The notes below the pieces were generated by a model that was not told the origin of the DNA, did no database searches, and saw nothing but the letters and a program-made list of their open reading frames with translations. 64,000 bases of DNA from Rothia similimucilaginosa (GTDB lineage Bacteria; Actinomycetota; Actinomycetes; Actinomycetales; Micrococcaceae), in NCBI RefSeq assembly GCF_029850875.1, contig NZ_JAOVAM010000001.1:310001-374000 (forward strand), given 5' to 3'. Each line of letters opens with the position of its first letter. The first letter of the stretch is position 1. Below, in pieces: positions 1-8,546 of the stretch. The position numbers and the translations under genes are program-made.

Positions 1-1215
1 GTCCAGGCCTTCTGCTTCAGCCTGTGCACGGACCTTCTGCGAGCCGGGCACGACCATCATGCGCACGTTCTCGGCGATGGTGCGGCCACGCACGATGTCC
101 GCCGCGGCGCGCAGGTCCTCGATGCGGGAGTTGGTGCAGGAGCCCAGGAAGACGACATCCACAGGGATTTCCTTCATGGGGGTGCCCGCCTCCAGGCCCA
201 TATATTCGAGGGCGCGTTCTGCTGCGACCTTATCGTTCTCGTCCTCGAAGTCATCCGGGGAGGGAATGGCGTGGCTCAGCGGAATACCCTGACCGGGGTT
301 GGTGCCCCAGGTGACGAAGGGTTCGAGCTCGTCAGCGTTAATGAAGATTTCCTTGTCGAAGATGGCGCCTTCGTCGGTGGGCAGGCTCTTCCAGTACTCG
401 ACTGCTTTGTCCCACTCTTCGCCCTTGGGTGCGTGCTGGCGGCCCTTGACGTACTCGAAGGTGGTCTCATCGGGGGCGACCATACCGGCGCGGGCACCCG
501 CCTCAATGGACATATTGCACATGGTCATACGGCCCTCCATGGAGAGAGAGCGAATCGCGGAGCCACGGTATTCGAGCACGTAGCCCTGACCACCGCCGGT
601 GCCGATCTGGGCGATAACAGCAAGGATGATGTCCTTCGCGGTCACACCGGGCTTGAGGGTGCCTTCAACATTGATTGCCATGGTCTTGAAGCGTGCCAGG
701 GGCAGGGTCTGGGTTGCCATGACGTGCTCCACCTCGGAGGTGCCGATACCGAACGCGAGAGCGCCGAACGCACCGTGGGTGGAGGTGTGGGAGTCGCCGC
801 AGACCACGGTCATGCCGGGCATAGTCAGACCCAGCTGGGGGCCGACTACATGCACGATGCCCTGCTCCTCGTCGCCGAGGGAGTGGATGCGCACGCCGAA
901 CTCTGCAGCGTTACGGCGGAGGGTCTCAATCTGGGTGCGGCTGGTCAGGTCGGCAATGGTGCCGAAGATGTTGTCGGTGGGGGTGTTGTGGTCCTCGGTG
1001 GCGATCGTCAGGTCGAGGCGGCGCAGGGGGCGGTTCTCGATGCGCAGACCTTCAAATGCCTGGGGCGAGGTCACTTCGTGCAGTAGCTGCAGGTCGATGT
1101 AGAGCAGGTCGGGCTTGCCGTTTTCACCGGGGACGACGACGTGTGCGTCCCAGACTTTTTCTGCCAGGGTGCGCGGACGGGTGCCCGCGGTGGTTGCGTT
1201 CTGTTCGCTAGTCAT
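1..1215 (-). CDS. leuC: 3-isopropylmalate dehydratase large subunit, 3' part cut by window edge
   Basis: LeuC with LeuD isomerises 2-isopropylmalate to 3-isopropylmalate in leucine synthesis. It is a cytosolic aconitase-family enzyme with a 4Fe-4S cluster. Reading the minus strand gives the TEDHN motif near residue 70, GDSHTSTHG near residue 145, and [10 protein letters not shown] near residue 355, which carries the first cluster cysteine. The window supplies 405 codons. The later CxxC cluster pair and LeuD lie beyond the left edge. The ATG at 1215 is chosen because AGGAG lies 7 bases upstream. The gene diverges from an IclR-family regulator, the usual actinobacterial arrangement for leuCD, so control by that regulator is likely. 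Identity is secure. Confidence 0.96.
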   Translation of the reverse strand, partial: MTSEQNATTAGTRPRTLAEKVWDAHVVVPGENGKPDLLYIDLQLLHEVTSPQAFEGLRIENRPLRRLDLTIATEDHNTPTDNIFGTIADLTSRTQIETLRRNAAEFGVRIHSLGDEEQGIVHVVGPQLGLTMPGMTVVCGDSHTSTHGAFGALAFGIGTSEVEHVMATQTLPLARFKTMAINVEGTLKPGVTAKDIILAVIAQIGTGGGQGYVLEYRGSAIRSLSMEGRMTMCNMSIEAGARAGMVAPDETTFEYVKGRQHAPKGEEWDKAVEYWKSLPTDEGAIFDKEIFINADELEPFVTWGTNPGQGIPLSHAIPSPDDFEDENDKVAAERALEYMGLEAGTPMKEIPVDVVFLGSCTNSRIEDLRAAADIVRGRTIAENVRMMVVPGSQKVRAQAEAEGLD

Positions 1216-1385
1216 GCTTTCTCCTGCTTGATGCGTTCCTACGGTGGATGCGTTCGGGGTGGTGCGTGCCGCCGGTTTTGGGGATTGAGAGGCGGATTAT
1301 GTACCCGATGGGACCCTCAAACCGGTATTTCCCTGCGGCGTGTCGCGTATTTTTTCACGGATTCTTAGCCTGTGAGACAGACCGG

Positions 1386-1410
1386 AATCACCCCGAGATA
1401 GCGGGTGATT
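1386..1410 (-). other. stem-loop in the presumed leuC 5' leader
   Basis: An exact 8-bp inverted repeat (AATCACCC / GGGTGATT) encloses a 9-base loop about 170 bases upstream of the leuC ATG. I found no Leu-rich leader peptide beside it, so a role in attenuation is not supported. Confidence 0.35.
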
Positions 1411-1513
1411 TATTGTGGGTTTACACTATGGCTCCGTAGTGATTTTGCGGGGTTGCACGCACTTTTCTGCGACTCTTTCACACATTTTCACCCATAAACC
1501 CACATAAACACTT

Positions 1514-1532
1514 ATTATGACAAATTCATAAT
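1514..1532. promoter_or_regulatory. candidate operator palindrome between leuC and the IclR-type regulator
   Basis: The sequence ATTATGA-CAAAT-TCATAAT is a perfect 7-bp inverted repeat with a 5-bp spacer. On the minus strand it overlaps TTGTCA, which could serve as a leuC -35 element. IclR-family proteins bind short palindromes, so this is a plausible site for the adjacent regulator. That assignment is inference. Confidence 0.45.
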
Positions 1533-1614
1533 TTATCCCGTAGGGGGTGATTCCATCTTCAGCTGTGCGCCCGGAAGAGTCCACAAAGTCCAGGGCATCT
1601 TTCATATTCTGAGA

Positions 1615-1629
1615 TAGAATATAAGAATG
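1615..1629 (+). promoter_or_regulatory. -10 element placing transcription start at the IclR gene's ATG
   Basis: TAGAAT at 1615-1620 is followed by six bases and then ATG at 1627, so a leaderless transcript is expected. No Shine-Dalgarno sequence precedes the ATG and no strong -35 is visible. Confidence 0.4.
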
Positions 1630-2514
1630 ACTCTTTCCGCCTCACGTTTTAACGCATACGGAATGCGTCACCCCAACGCATCCACACACCACAACGCACC
1701 GATTGTCGACCCCGTCAAGCCGCACGAACACATGGCCGCCGACGAGCAGATGGTAAAGGTAAACTCCCACGGCTCCTCCGGCGTTGGCGTACTCGACAAA
1801 GCGACCCTCATTCTTGATTGCCTCGAGGCAGGACCCGTATCTCTGGGCGACCTCGTCAAGGCAACCGGTCTGGCACGCCCCACCGCACACCGCCTCGCCG
1901 TGGCGTTGGCACACCACCGCCTCGTAGCCCGCGACGTGCAGGGACGCTTCATGCTCGGACCCCGTCTGGCCGAACTCGCATCCGCAACCATTGCTGACGA
2001 GCTCATCACCGTGGCAGACCCGATTCTGCAGAAGCTCAGCCTCGCAGCTGACGAATCCACCCAGCTGTACCGCCGCCAGGGTGACTGGCGCGTCTGCACG
2101 GCGACCGCGGCACGCCCCTCCGGCATGCATGAATCTATTCCGGTCGGCACCCAGCTGTCCATGCAGGCTGGCTCCGCCGCCCAGGTACTGCTGGCTTGGG
2201 AAGACCAGAACCGCATTGTTGAAGGCCTGCGCGATGCACACTTCAGCGCCGCCATGCTCGCCGCTGTACGCCGCATCGGCTGGGCACAGTCCGTGGGCGA
2301 GCGTGAGCGCGGTACCGCCTCGGTGTCTGCTCCGGTGTGTGCTCCCGGTGGCAAGGTGATTGCGGCAGTCTCTATCTCAGGTCCGGTGGATCGTATGACC
2401 CGCCAGCCGAACCGCAACTACCCCGAGCTGGTCGTCAAGGCTGCTCAGGCGATTACTGACGGTTTGCGTGAGCTTTCTGCTTCTCACTCGGCATCGAATG
2501 TTGAGGAAAGCTAA
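1627..2514 (+). CDS. IclR-family transcriptional regulator (NdgR/LtbR type)
   Basis: This 295-residue protein has an N-terminal winged helix-turn-helix. VGVLDKATLILDCLE is followed by the recognition region ATGLARPTAHRLAVAL near residues 75-90. An IclR effector-binding domain follows. The sequence style and the divergent position next to leuC match the actinobacterial NdgR/LtbR regulators of leucine synthesis. The first 40 residues are longer than in the homologues I remember, so a start at 1750 is possible. I keep 1627 because a -10 element sits exactly where a leaderless transcript would begin. A bidirectional terminator follows at 2540. Confidence 0.85.
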   Translation: MTLSASRFNAYGMRHPNASTHHNAPIVDPVKPHEHMAADEQMVKVNSHGSSGVGVLDKATLILDCLEAGPVSLGDLVKATGLARPTAHRLAVALAHHRLVARDVQGRFMLGPRLAELASATIADELITVADPILQKLSLAADESTQLYRRQGDWRVCTATAARPSGMHESIPVGTQLSMQAGSAAQVLLAWEDQNRIVEGLRDAHFSAAMLAAVRRIGWAQSVGERERGTASVSAPVCAPGGKVIAAVSISGPVDRMTRQPNRNYPELVVKAAQAITDGLRELSASHSASNVEES

Positions 2515-2539
2515 GGCTCTGTTCTGGATAGTTTTCATG

Positions 2540-2586
2540 AAAAGGATCCCTCTCCACCTCGATTTGAGGTGGGGAGGGATCCTTTT
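2540..2586. terminator. bidirectional terminator
   Basis: A long hairpin with arms AAAAGGATCCCTC and GAGGGATCCTTTT also has an inner CCACCTC/GAGGTGG stem. It sits between the convergent regulator and GTPase genes and has A-rich and T-rich flanks for both directions. Confidence 0.85.
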
Positions 2587-2627
2587 ATGCGCTCTTAGCC
2601 TGATACTGTTTTTCAGATAATACGCCG

Positions 2628-4514
2628 CTAAATATCCAGCGCCTTGCGGTAGGAGTTGAGGCGCTTAGCTTCCAGCTGCACCGGGGCAACCACGCAGGAC
2701 TGCACCGCCTTCTCAACACCGGTCTGCAGGCGACCTCGCAGCTTACGTCTGTAGTAGCGTGAGCCCATGGCGGTGAGCAATCTGCCCACCCCCGCCGAAG
2801 CGATGCCAAGGAGTATGCCCAGCAGCAGAAGCAGGGTCGGCAGGGGTACCGGGGAGCCTTCGGGGGTCGGGGCGGGCGGTAGCTGAATCTGCAGGTACGC
2901 CATGCTGGAGATGAGGGTCAGCCATCCGACGCCTACCAGGGCACTCAGTAGCGCGATCCACTGCAGCGCGTTGAAGAGGACCCAGGGGGCGCGGGTACGG
3001 CCCAGACCGTAGTCGATGCGCATCATGTCCCGTTCGAGCAGTTCGGGTAGCTCCACCTCGCGGGAGAGAGCGGCTTCCTTCATACTGCGCTTCCACGGGT
3101 CTTCGACGCGGTCCGCCATCTGATTGCTGTATTGGCGCACGGCGTTCGCCATGCCTGCCTTCTGGGCGGCGCTCAGCGGGGGTAGCGAGGATGCCACCAG
3201 CTCGGGTGCATTCTCACTATCGGAGCCAAGCATACCCGAGGATTTCTCCGCCTTAGACGCGCTCTTCGTTTCGTCCTGCTGCCCCAAGTGCAGGCGGCGC
3301 AGGGGGTCAGCTTTCAGACGGCTCATCCAGCGGGTGAGGATCCAGCCGGTGTGCTGACCTGCGGCGCGACGGTAGGAGGCGGTTGCCGCCTGCAAAACCT
3401 GCTCTGCCTGGCTGGAAGTGTAGCACGCCTTCGCGAGCTTCTGTTCCGCTTCGAGGGCGTAGGCTCCGGCGAGCACGGCTCCCTCTCCCCCGGCATAGGT
3501 GCGCAGCTGGGATGCAGTGGCGTGCAGCTGTGCGTCGGTTCGTTGGAGGGATAGGCTCTTGGCGGCAGCTACCTGCGCGAGCAGGTCGCGTAGCACGTCG
3601 ACGCCCTCACCGGTTCGTGCGGAAACGGCGATGGGTGCGGCGAGCAGGTGCGCTTCGGTGCCCTCAGCCTGAAGCAGGCGGGTGAAGGATGCGAGCACGG
3701 CGGGCACCTCGGCAGGTGCAAGCTTGTCTGCCTGGTTGAGCACGCAGAGTGCTTGCGCGCCGGAGGCGGCAAGCGGCACCATGAAGTCGCGGTGGATAAC
3801 GGCGTCGGCGTATTTTTGGGGGTCGACTACCCAGACGAGTACGTCCACATAGCGCATCATGCGGGCGGCGAGGTCGCGGTTCGTGGTGGTGACTGAGTCA
3901 AAGTCGGGCATGTCCAGCAGAATGAGGCCGCCGGTGCGGGTACGCATTTCGCCGCGTCCGCCTGCTGCGCGGCGTATGCGGTTGAAGAGTCCGGGTGCCG
4001 GTTCGGTGACGGCGTTGGGTGCCGCCGCTCCCCCGGCTGCTTTATTGTTTCCGCCTGCTTCATTCCCCTCGGATACGTCTCCTTCGGCCGCGAGCGCCTG
4101 AGTTTGCGGGTAGACGCGCTTGTCAATGCCTAGCCAATCGAGCAGTTCTTCGCTGCCTTCTGCCTCCCAGATTGCCGCCTGCACGGTGCAGGTGGTCGGG
4201 CGCGTGGGGGCAGAGAGGGCGATATTCTGCCCGGCGATAGCGTTAAATAGCGTGGATTTGCCGCTACCGGTTGCACCGAAGAAGCCGATGACGGTGTGTT
4301 CGGTGGAGAGTTCGCGGCGCTGGCTGAGGCGTTCGAGGGTTTCTGCGGCGTCGAACAGGACGGTTTCGGGGACTCGTCCTTCACCGTAGCTAATGGCATC
4401 CTTCAGGGATGCAACGGAGCGCGCGAAGGGCGAGGACGCCACGACAGAGGTGGCGCCTCGCTCCGCGTTGCGCTCAGCGGCTTTGTTCTCGAGTTTCTTC
4501 TCGGGGGTAGTCAT
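2628..4514 (-). CDS. dynamin-like / YfjP-type membrane GTPase, second of a tandem pair
   Basis: This 628-residue protein has a large GTPase domain. The P-loop GATGSGKSTLFNAIAG lies near residue 80, the G3 motif LLDMPDFDS near residue 205, and the G4-like LNQADKL near residue 265. A helical middle region follows, then two hydrophobic segments near residues 518-545 and 558-580, and a short basic tail. This layout fits bacterial dynamin-like proteins that bind or remodel membrane. The upstream gene (4602-6497) has the same plan and the two are 87 bases apart, so they probably share a transcript. Streptomyces has an adjacent DynA/DynB pair acting at the division septum. A similar role here is inference. 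GTPase identity is firm and the biological role is unknown. Confidence 0.8.
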   Translation of the reverse strand: MTTPEKKLENKAAERNAERGATSVVASSPFARSVASLKDAISYGEGRVPETVLFDAAETLERLSQRRELSTEHTVIGFFGATGSGKSTLFNAIAGQNIALSAPTRPTTCTVQAAIWEAEGSEELLDWLGIDKRVYPQTQALAAEGDVSEGNEAGGNNKAAGGAAAPNAVTEPAPGLFNRIRRAAGGRGEMRTRTGGLILLDMPDFDSVTTTNRDLAARMMRYVDVLVWVVDPQKYADAVIHRDFMVPLAASGAQALCVLNQADKLAPAEVPAVLASFTRLLQAEGTEAHLLAAPIAVSARTGEGVDVLRDLLAQVAAAKSLSLQRTDAQLHATASQLRTYAGGEGAVLAGAYALEAEQKLAKACYTSSQAEQVLQAATASYRRAAGQHTGWILTRWMSRLKADPLRRLHLGQQDETKSASKAEKSSGMLGSDSENAPELVASSLPPLSAAQKAGMANAVRQYSNQMADRVEDPWKRSMKEAALSREVELPELLERDMMRIDYGLGRTRAPWVLFNALQWIALLSALVGVGWLTLISSMAYLQIQLPPAPTPEGSPVPLPTLLLLLGILLGIASAGVGRLLTAMGSRYYRRKLRGRLQTGVEKAVQSCVVAPVQLEAKRLNSYRKALDI

Positions 4515-4601
4515 AGTGTATTTTTCTTCGTCTGTGGTGCGCGGTGAGGTGGTGCGCGGTGGAGATGATCTGGTGACAGGCGGTTGACCGCGCTACCCCG
4601 A

Positions 4602-6497
4602 CTATGCTGTAGCCGACCAGGGGGTCTGCACATCCTTTGCCTGGGCAGCTTGGCTCTGCGCGCTCATTTCTGCGGCGATTTTCTGCACCTGCTCGGCCGC
4701 ACGATGAATGTCCTCAGCCTCAGCCTGCGGGTCGGTTTCTTCGAGTACAGCAGTGAAGGGCTGAGCATGCTCGGTGAGCAGATCCACCATGCGTTCGAGC
4801 AGGTCGGTGCGGGCGCGGGTTGCCATGCGGCGCACCGCGTCTTCACCAAAGATGGACTCGAGCAGCTTGGTGCCGACCACGCCGCTACTGCCCGCAATAC
4901 CCGCTTCAATACCGGTAATGCCGCCTGTGAGGCTGAACGCGGCGACCATGAGTATCACGGCGGTGGCGTTCACACCCAGGGAGAGGAAGCGGGCGCGTTT
5001 GCGCTTGTCGGCGCCTTCTTTGCGGATCATTTCGAGGACGGAGCCCTGCCAAAGGCGAATCTGCTCGGCAACGGCTGCGGAGAAGATGTCGTCGGCGGAC
5101 TGCACCTCACCCTTAGCTTCTGCATTCTGTTTGGACGCGGCAGAGACAGTCTGTGGCACATCCAGGCGCGCAACTAGCGAGCGCCCGGCGCGGCTGGCAC
5201 GCCAGCGGGTGCGGGTGTTTTCGGAGGCGCGGGCGGCTGCATCCAGCACGACGGCGTGGATGCCACTTTCGAGGGCGTCTTCTACCTTCTGGGCAGCGGC
5301 GGGCTGACCGCGCAGGGCGGAGCCGACGCGATCGCGCAGGCGACCGATGGTACTGTCGAGGGATCGGAAGAAGTCGCCGGTTCCCACGAAGTCGTGCCAG
5401 CGTGAGAGTACTTCGCCGCGTAGCAAGGAGCCATCGGAGAGGGCACCGTCGATGGTCGTCAGCGCATCTTCGTATTCTTCGGCTGCGATGGCGGCAAGCG
5501 ACTGGTGTGCCACCTGCTGACGTGCCTGTTCGGCGGCGAGCACCTGCAGGTTACCGGCGAGGGTTTCGACGGCACCGGCGAGGGTCTGCCGGGCGATGGC
5601 GGCGCGGGCGGGCGCGTCGGCGCCGAGTTCGCGGATCCACAGGGTCAGCGGGGCAAGGCTGACGGGTGCGAGCATGCCGCTTTCATCGCGCGGCTGTTCG
5701 GTGACGGTGTGAATCAGTACGGCGTGGATTCCGGCCTCGTCGAGCATGCGTCGCAGGTCTTTTTCGATGGCTTCTTCATCACCTTCGGGCACGCGGTTGA
5801 GCACCACGACAATAGCGATGGAGCGTGCGGCTGCTTGGTGGAGTAGTTCCCAGGGCACGGCGTCGGCGTAGCGGTTGGCGGTGGTGACGAAGAGCCACAG
5901 GTCAGCGGCGGAGAGTAGCTCCTTGGCGAGGGTCCGGTTTTCCTCGGAGACGGAGTCGATATCGGGTGCGTCAATAAGCGCGATGCCCTGTGGTAGTGCC
6001 GAGGTGGTAATAGGAATGAGGGCGCGCGCAATCTTCGGGTCGAGGCCGGGTAGTGCCTGCACTCCTGCGTTCATGCCGGAGGTGCGGGTGCGCGGCAGGG
6101 TGGGTAGGAAGCGTTCGGGTGACAGAGCCTCCTCATCTTCTGCGCGGTGCAGGAGTACGGGGTGGCGGGTGGTGGGTCGAATCGCACCGGACTGGGTGAG
6201 CGGCTCGCCGAGCAGGGTATTGACGAGGGTGGATTTGCCGGCACCGGTGGAGCCTCCGACCACGATGGTGAGGGGGTTGTCGACGCTGGCGCTACGCGGC
6301 AGGATGTAGTCATCAAGTTGGCGTGCCATGGCGGCGAGCAGGGTGCGCGCGGTGGCGGTGCCGTGCTCGCCGGTGCCGTCGTGGGTGACGGTGTAGGGCG
6401 CGCCAGGGGTTTCGCTGGCTTCTACGTCGAGTGGGAGGGGGATTCGAGTGAGCAGTTCGCGAGCTGCTTTGAGCTGCGCATAGTCAGTGGTAGTCAC
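4602..6497 (-). CDS. dynamin-like / YfjP-type membrane GTPase, first of a tandem pair
   Basis: This 631-residue protein has the P-loop GGSTGAGKSTLVNTLLG near residue 86, the switch/G2 region IRPTTRHP, and the G3-like LIDAPDIDS. In place of the usual NKxD it has VVLNRVP, as is common in the YfjP group. A long helical region is followed by a hydrophobic stretch near residues 507-532 and an amphipathic C-terminal part. The start is a GTG at 6497, with GACAAT six bases upstream, so it may be leaderless. The downstream partner has 628 residues. Two unequal paralogues in tandem suggest a heteromeric machine at the membrane, perhaps in division or envelope maintenance. This is inferred from architecture only. 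Confidence 0.8.
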   Translation of the reverse strand: MTTTDYAQLKAARELLTRIPLPLDVEASETPGAPYTVTHDGTGEHGTATARTLLAAMARQLDDYILPRSASVDNPLTIVVGGSTGAGKSTLVNTLLGEPLTQSGAIRPTTRHPVLLHRAEDEEALSPERFLPTLPRTRTSGMNAGVQALPGLDPKIARALIPITTSALPQGIALIDAPDIDSVSEENRTLAKELLSAADLWLFVTTANRYADAVPWELLHQAAARSIAIVVVLNRVPEGDEEAIEKDLRRMLDEAGIHAVLIHTVTEQPRDESGMLAPVSLAPLTLWIRELGADAPARAAIARQTLAGAVETLAGNLQVLAAEQARQQVAHQSLAAIAAEEYEDALTTIDGALSDGSLLRGEVLSRWHDFVGTGDFFRSLDSTIGRLRDRVGSALRGQPAAAQKVEDALESGIHAVVLDAAARASENTRTRWRASRAGRSLVARLDVPQTVSAASKQNAEAKGEVQSADDIFSAAVAEQIRLWQGSVLEMIRKEGADKRKRARFLSLGVNATAVILMVAAFSLTGGITGIEAGIAGSSGVVGTKLLESIFGEDAVRRMATRARTDLLERMVDLLTEHAQPFTAVLEETDPQAEAEDIHRAAEQVQKIAAEMSAQSQAAQAKDVQTPWSATA

Positions 6498-7158
6498 AGC
6501 GCTATTGTCCCATAGGGCGCACCTGCTTCATGCCATGTTTGGGTGTTGGCGCGCCGCCATCTTCTTACTCTCACATCTGGTACAGCTTTGAGTGCGCCCG
6601 CAAGCGCGTGCAGCAACACTGCAGATTCTCATTCTCATTCAGTAGTAGAGCCTCCCCCCCCCATCTCAGCACCGCAAGGTTCTCAGGAGGTACGGTCAAA
6701 CTCCTAGCGTAGAGTCCCTAGCATTCGCCAGGTAGAGCCCCTGTCGGTATCGGCTTTGGATGGCTGGTTTCTACGAATAACCACCCCTGTGGCTAACTCT
6801 GAACCATCCACGAATACTCCGAGTGCACAGCCAACACCTCACATGAGTAGCCTCTCGAAGGCGACTCGTTACATTCGAGACTCAGCCTAAAGCTTCTTTC
6901 CATCCGTGCCTTGAAGAACCCTCCATATTGGGTGATATGAGGCACGGATGAGGGCTTTTATTTGTGTGCCACGCGCGAAATCTATAGGCTAGGGCTAGAT
7001 GAGGTCGGCCCATTTTCGTCTCAATCCGTGTCTACCCGCCCCGCGGGTGACTGCTTCGCACCCTCCTGTAGGGGCGTGATGTTAGGCTGAGGATTAGGAT
7101 GTGAGCCCTTCACTTATCACCGATATTTCCGCATCACAGCACGTTCAAGGGGATCACT
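6498..7158. other. 661-base intergenic region without a convincing gene
   Basis: The stretch separates the GTPase pair from the lipoprotein array. It contains a run of eight C residues near 6654-6661 and several short inverted repeats. A strong terminator-like hairpin at 6890-6959 has no gene in front of it. The only ORF worth checking (6530-6712) is low-complexity and lacks a ribosome binding site. A non-coding RNA ending at the hairpin is possible. Confidence 0.5.
6890..6959 (+). terminator. terminator-like hairpin with no upstream gene
   Basis: The arms CATCCGTGCC (6901-6910) and GGCACGGATG (6941-6950) pair exactly. They are extended by AAAGC/GCTTT and followed by TTTTATTTG. On the plus strand nothing annotated lies upstream until the divergent GTPase start. 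Confidence 0.55.
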
Positions 7159-8280
7159 ATGATTCACAGCCGCCGCCACTTTATTGCGCTCACGGGCACC
7201 GTTGCCATGGGTACTATGCTTGCCGCTTGCGGTTCCAAGAAGACTGCGGAGGCGACCGCCTCCCCCACTGCTTCCGCTTCGATTGCGGGTGCCTACGACA
7301 ACCTGTCGGGCGAGTTGAAGTGGACCAAGTACATTCCCGGTCATGGTGCAGCTCCGATGAGCAGTACCGATCCGGAAACCGGTCAGGTGTACACGATTGA
7401 GCCTACTGCCGGTCCTGCTAGCACAGATTCTAAGGCAAGTGCTGTGCCCATCCCGATTGAGGATGAGAGCATGTACGACAAGAACGCCCGCGGTTTGCGT
7501 GCCACTTTCGCGTATTTTGCGGCGGCGGTGAACTATGCCCGTATGACCGGTGAACCCGGTCCGGCTCTGCAGGTGGTGCATGAGCATAATTCTGTTCAGC
7601 GTGCTTCTTTAGAGAAGCTGCGTGCGTTCTATGCGCCCGGCACGAACTGGTTGGTTGATGGCGAGTGGACTTTCCGTCTGACCGAGAAGCAGCCGACTAT
7701 TCGCGGTACTAAGTATTCGTGGGCGTGTTCTGTTACTCAGGCGCACGGCTTGCAGGTTGAGAAGTCGACGAACGCTACCAAGCCCCTGGAAAATACTGAG
7801 GCTGCGGAGACCACTGTTCTGTACGCTGAGTACGATGAGGAGGCGAAGCGCTGGTTGGTGATTGCGCCTCAGCAGTATGATCCTGCGTTGACTCCGAAGC
7901 CTACTCAGACTCCGCGTGCTCAGCCTTCTTCGACCTATACCCCGACGGTGACTGATGACAGCACCGTGGCGGCTAATGGTGGCGCGAACGCCGGTGCGAA
8001 CACCTCGGGTAACGGTGCCGCGCAGGGTACCACAAATAATGGTGCTGCGCAGGCGCCTGCCATCCAAAACAGTGGTGGACAGAACGGCGGCGCACGACTG
8101 GACACCGGCTCCCAGAATGGTGCGGCGCAGAATAGTGGCGCGCAGAACGGTGGAGCACAGGATCCTCAGCCTGCCGTTGCGACGGCTCAGCCGAGTGTAG
8201 CTCCCGGCGCTCCTGAACCCGGTGTTGCTCAGCCCGGTGCCGCTGGTACAGATACTGCTCCCGCCGGGGGCGCCCAGTAG
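7159..8280 (+). CDS. Tat-exported lipoprotein, DUF6318-like, copy 1 of 4
   Basis: This 373-residue protein begins with a twin-arginine/lipobox signal (SRRHF, then MLAACGSKK with the lipid-modified Cys near residue 25). The conserved core carries FAYFAAAVNYARMTGEPG and a later WLVDGEWTF segment, which align with the other three copies. After about residue 255 it has a long tail rich in Gly, Ala, Gln and Asn, with repeated NGGAQ/NSGAQ-like units, absent from its paralogues. AAGGGG before the ATG supports the start. I recall this core as the actinobacterial DUF6318 family. Function is unknown. It is probably anchored to the outer face of the membrane. Confidence 0.75.
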   Translation: MIHSRRHFIALTGTVAMGTMLAACGSKKTAEATASPTASASIAGAYDNLSGELKWTKYIPGHGAAPMSSTDPETGQVYTIEPTAGPASTDSKASAVPIPIEDESMYDKNARGLRATFAYFAAAVNYARMTGEPGPALQVVHEHNSVQRASLEKLRAFYAPGTNWLVDGEWTFRLTEKQPTIRGTKYSWACSVTQAHGLQVEKSTNATKPLENTEAAETTVLYAEYDEEAKRWLVIAPQQYDPALTPKPTQTPRAQPSSTYTPTVTDDSTVAANGGANAGANTSGNGAAQGTTNNGAAQAPAIQNSGGQNGGARLDTGSQNGAAQNSGAQNGGAQDPQPAVATAQPSVAPGAPEPGVAQPGAAGTDTAPAGGAQ

Positions 8281-8442
8281 CCCCTCCGCTATAGACAATG
8301 AACGCGTCCTCTCCTTCACTATGCACTATGTCCTGTGCCCCTTCGCTGCCCTGCTGCCACTGGTTGCGGTAAGTTCGCTGATGGGCGGCATATCACGCTC
8401 AATCGAGCGGTGGTACACACGGGTGTGAAGGCGAGGGCGCGT

Positions 8443-8448
8443 TATACT
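8443..8448 (+). promoter_or_regulatory. -10 box of the second lipoprotein gene
   Basis: TATACT would start transcription near 8455, leaving about 90 bases of leader. The leader contains an inverted repeat GGATATC/GATATCC at 8466-8486. No good -35 is seen. Confidence 0.4.
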
Positions 8449-8546
8449 TAGGACTGTCTCTAGAGGGATATCCGCGTGTGATATCCGTTCGACGAGGCAC
8501 ACTCTCACTCGTCTCTCACCTGAGATTCTCACCTGAAAGGTACTCC

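Larger units (their letters stand above)
1216..1626. promoter_or_regulatory. divergent leuC / iclR-family control region
   Basis: This 411-base gap holds both divergent promoters. It contains a perfect 7-bp inverted repeat at 1514-1532, a hairpin at 1386-1410 that would lie in the leuC leader, and a -10-like TAGAAT at 1615-1620 just before the regulator's ATG. I see no credible small gene in it. Confidence 0.6.

Noticed and set aside
271-1086. 271-codon plus-strand frame over leuC
   Set aside because: Shadow of leuC. No promoter, no ribosome site, and the leuC motifs read cleanly on the minus strand.
1627-1749. Possibility that the IclR regulator starts at 1750
   Set aside because: Not excluded, but no ribosome site precedes 1750, while a -10 element fits a leaderless start at 1627.
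6530-6712. 60-codon ORF after the GTPase pair
   Set aside because: It spans a poly-C run, has no ribosome site, and ends without any conserved feature.
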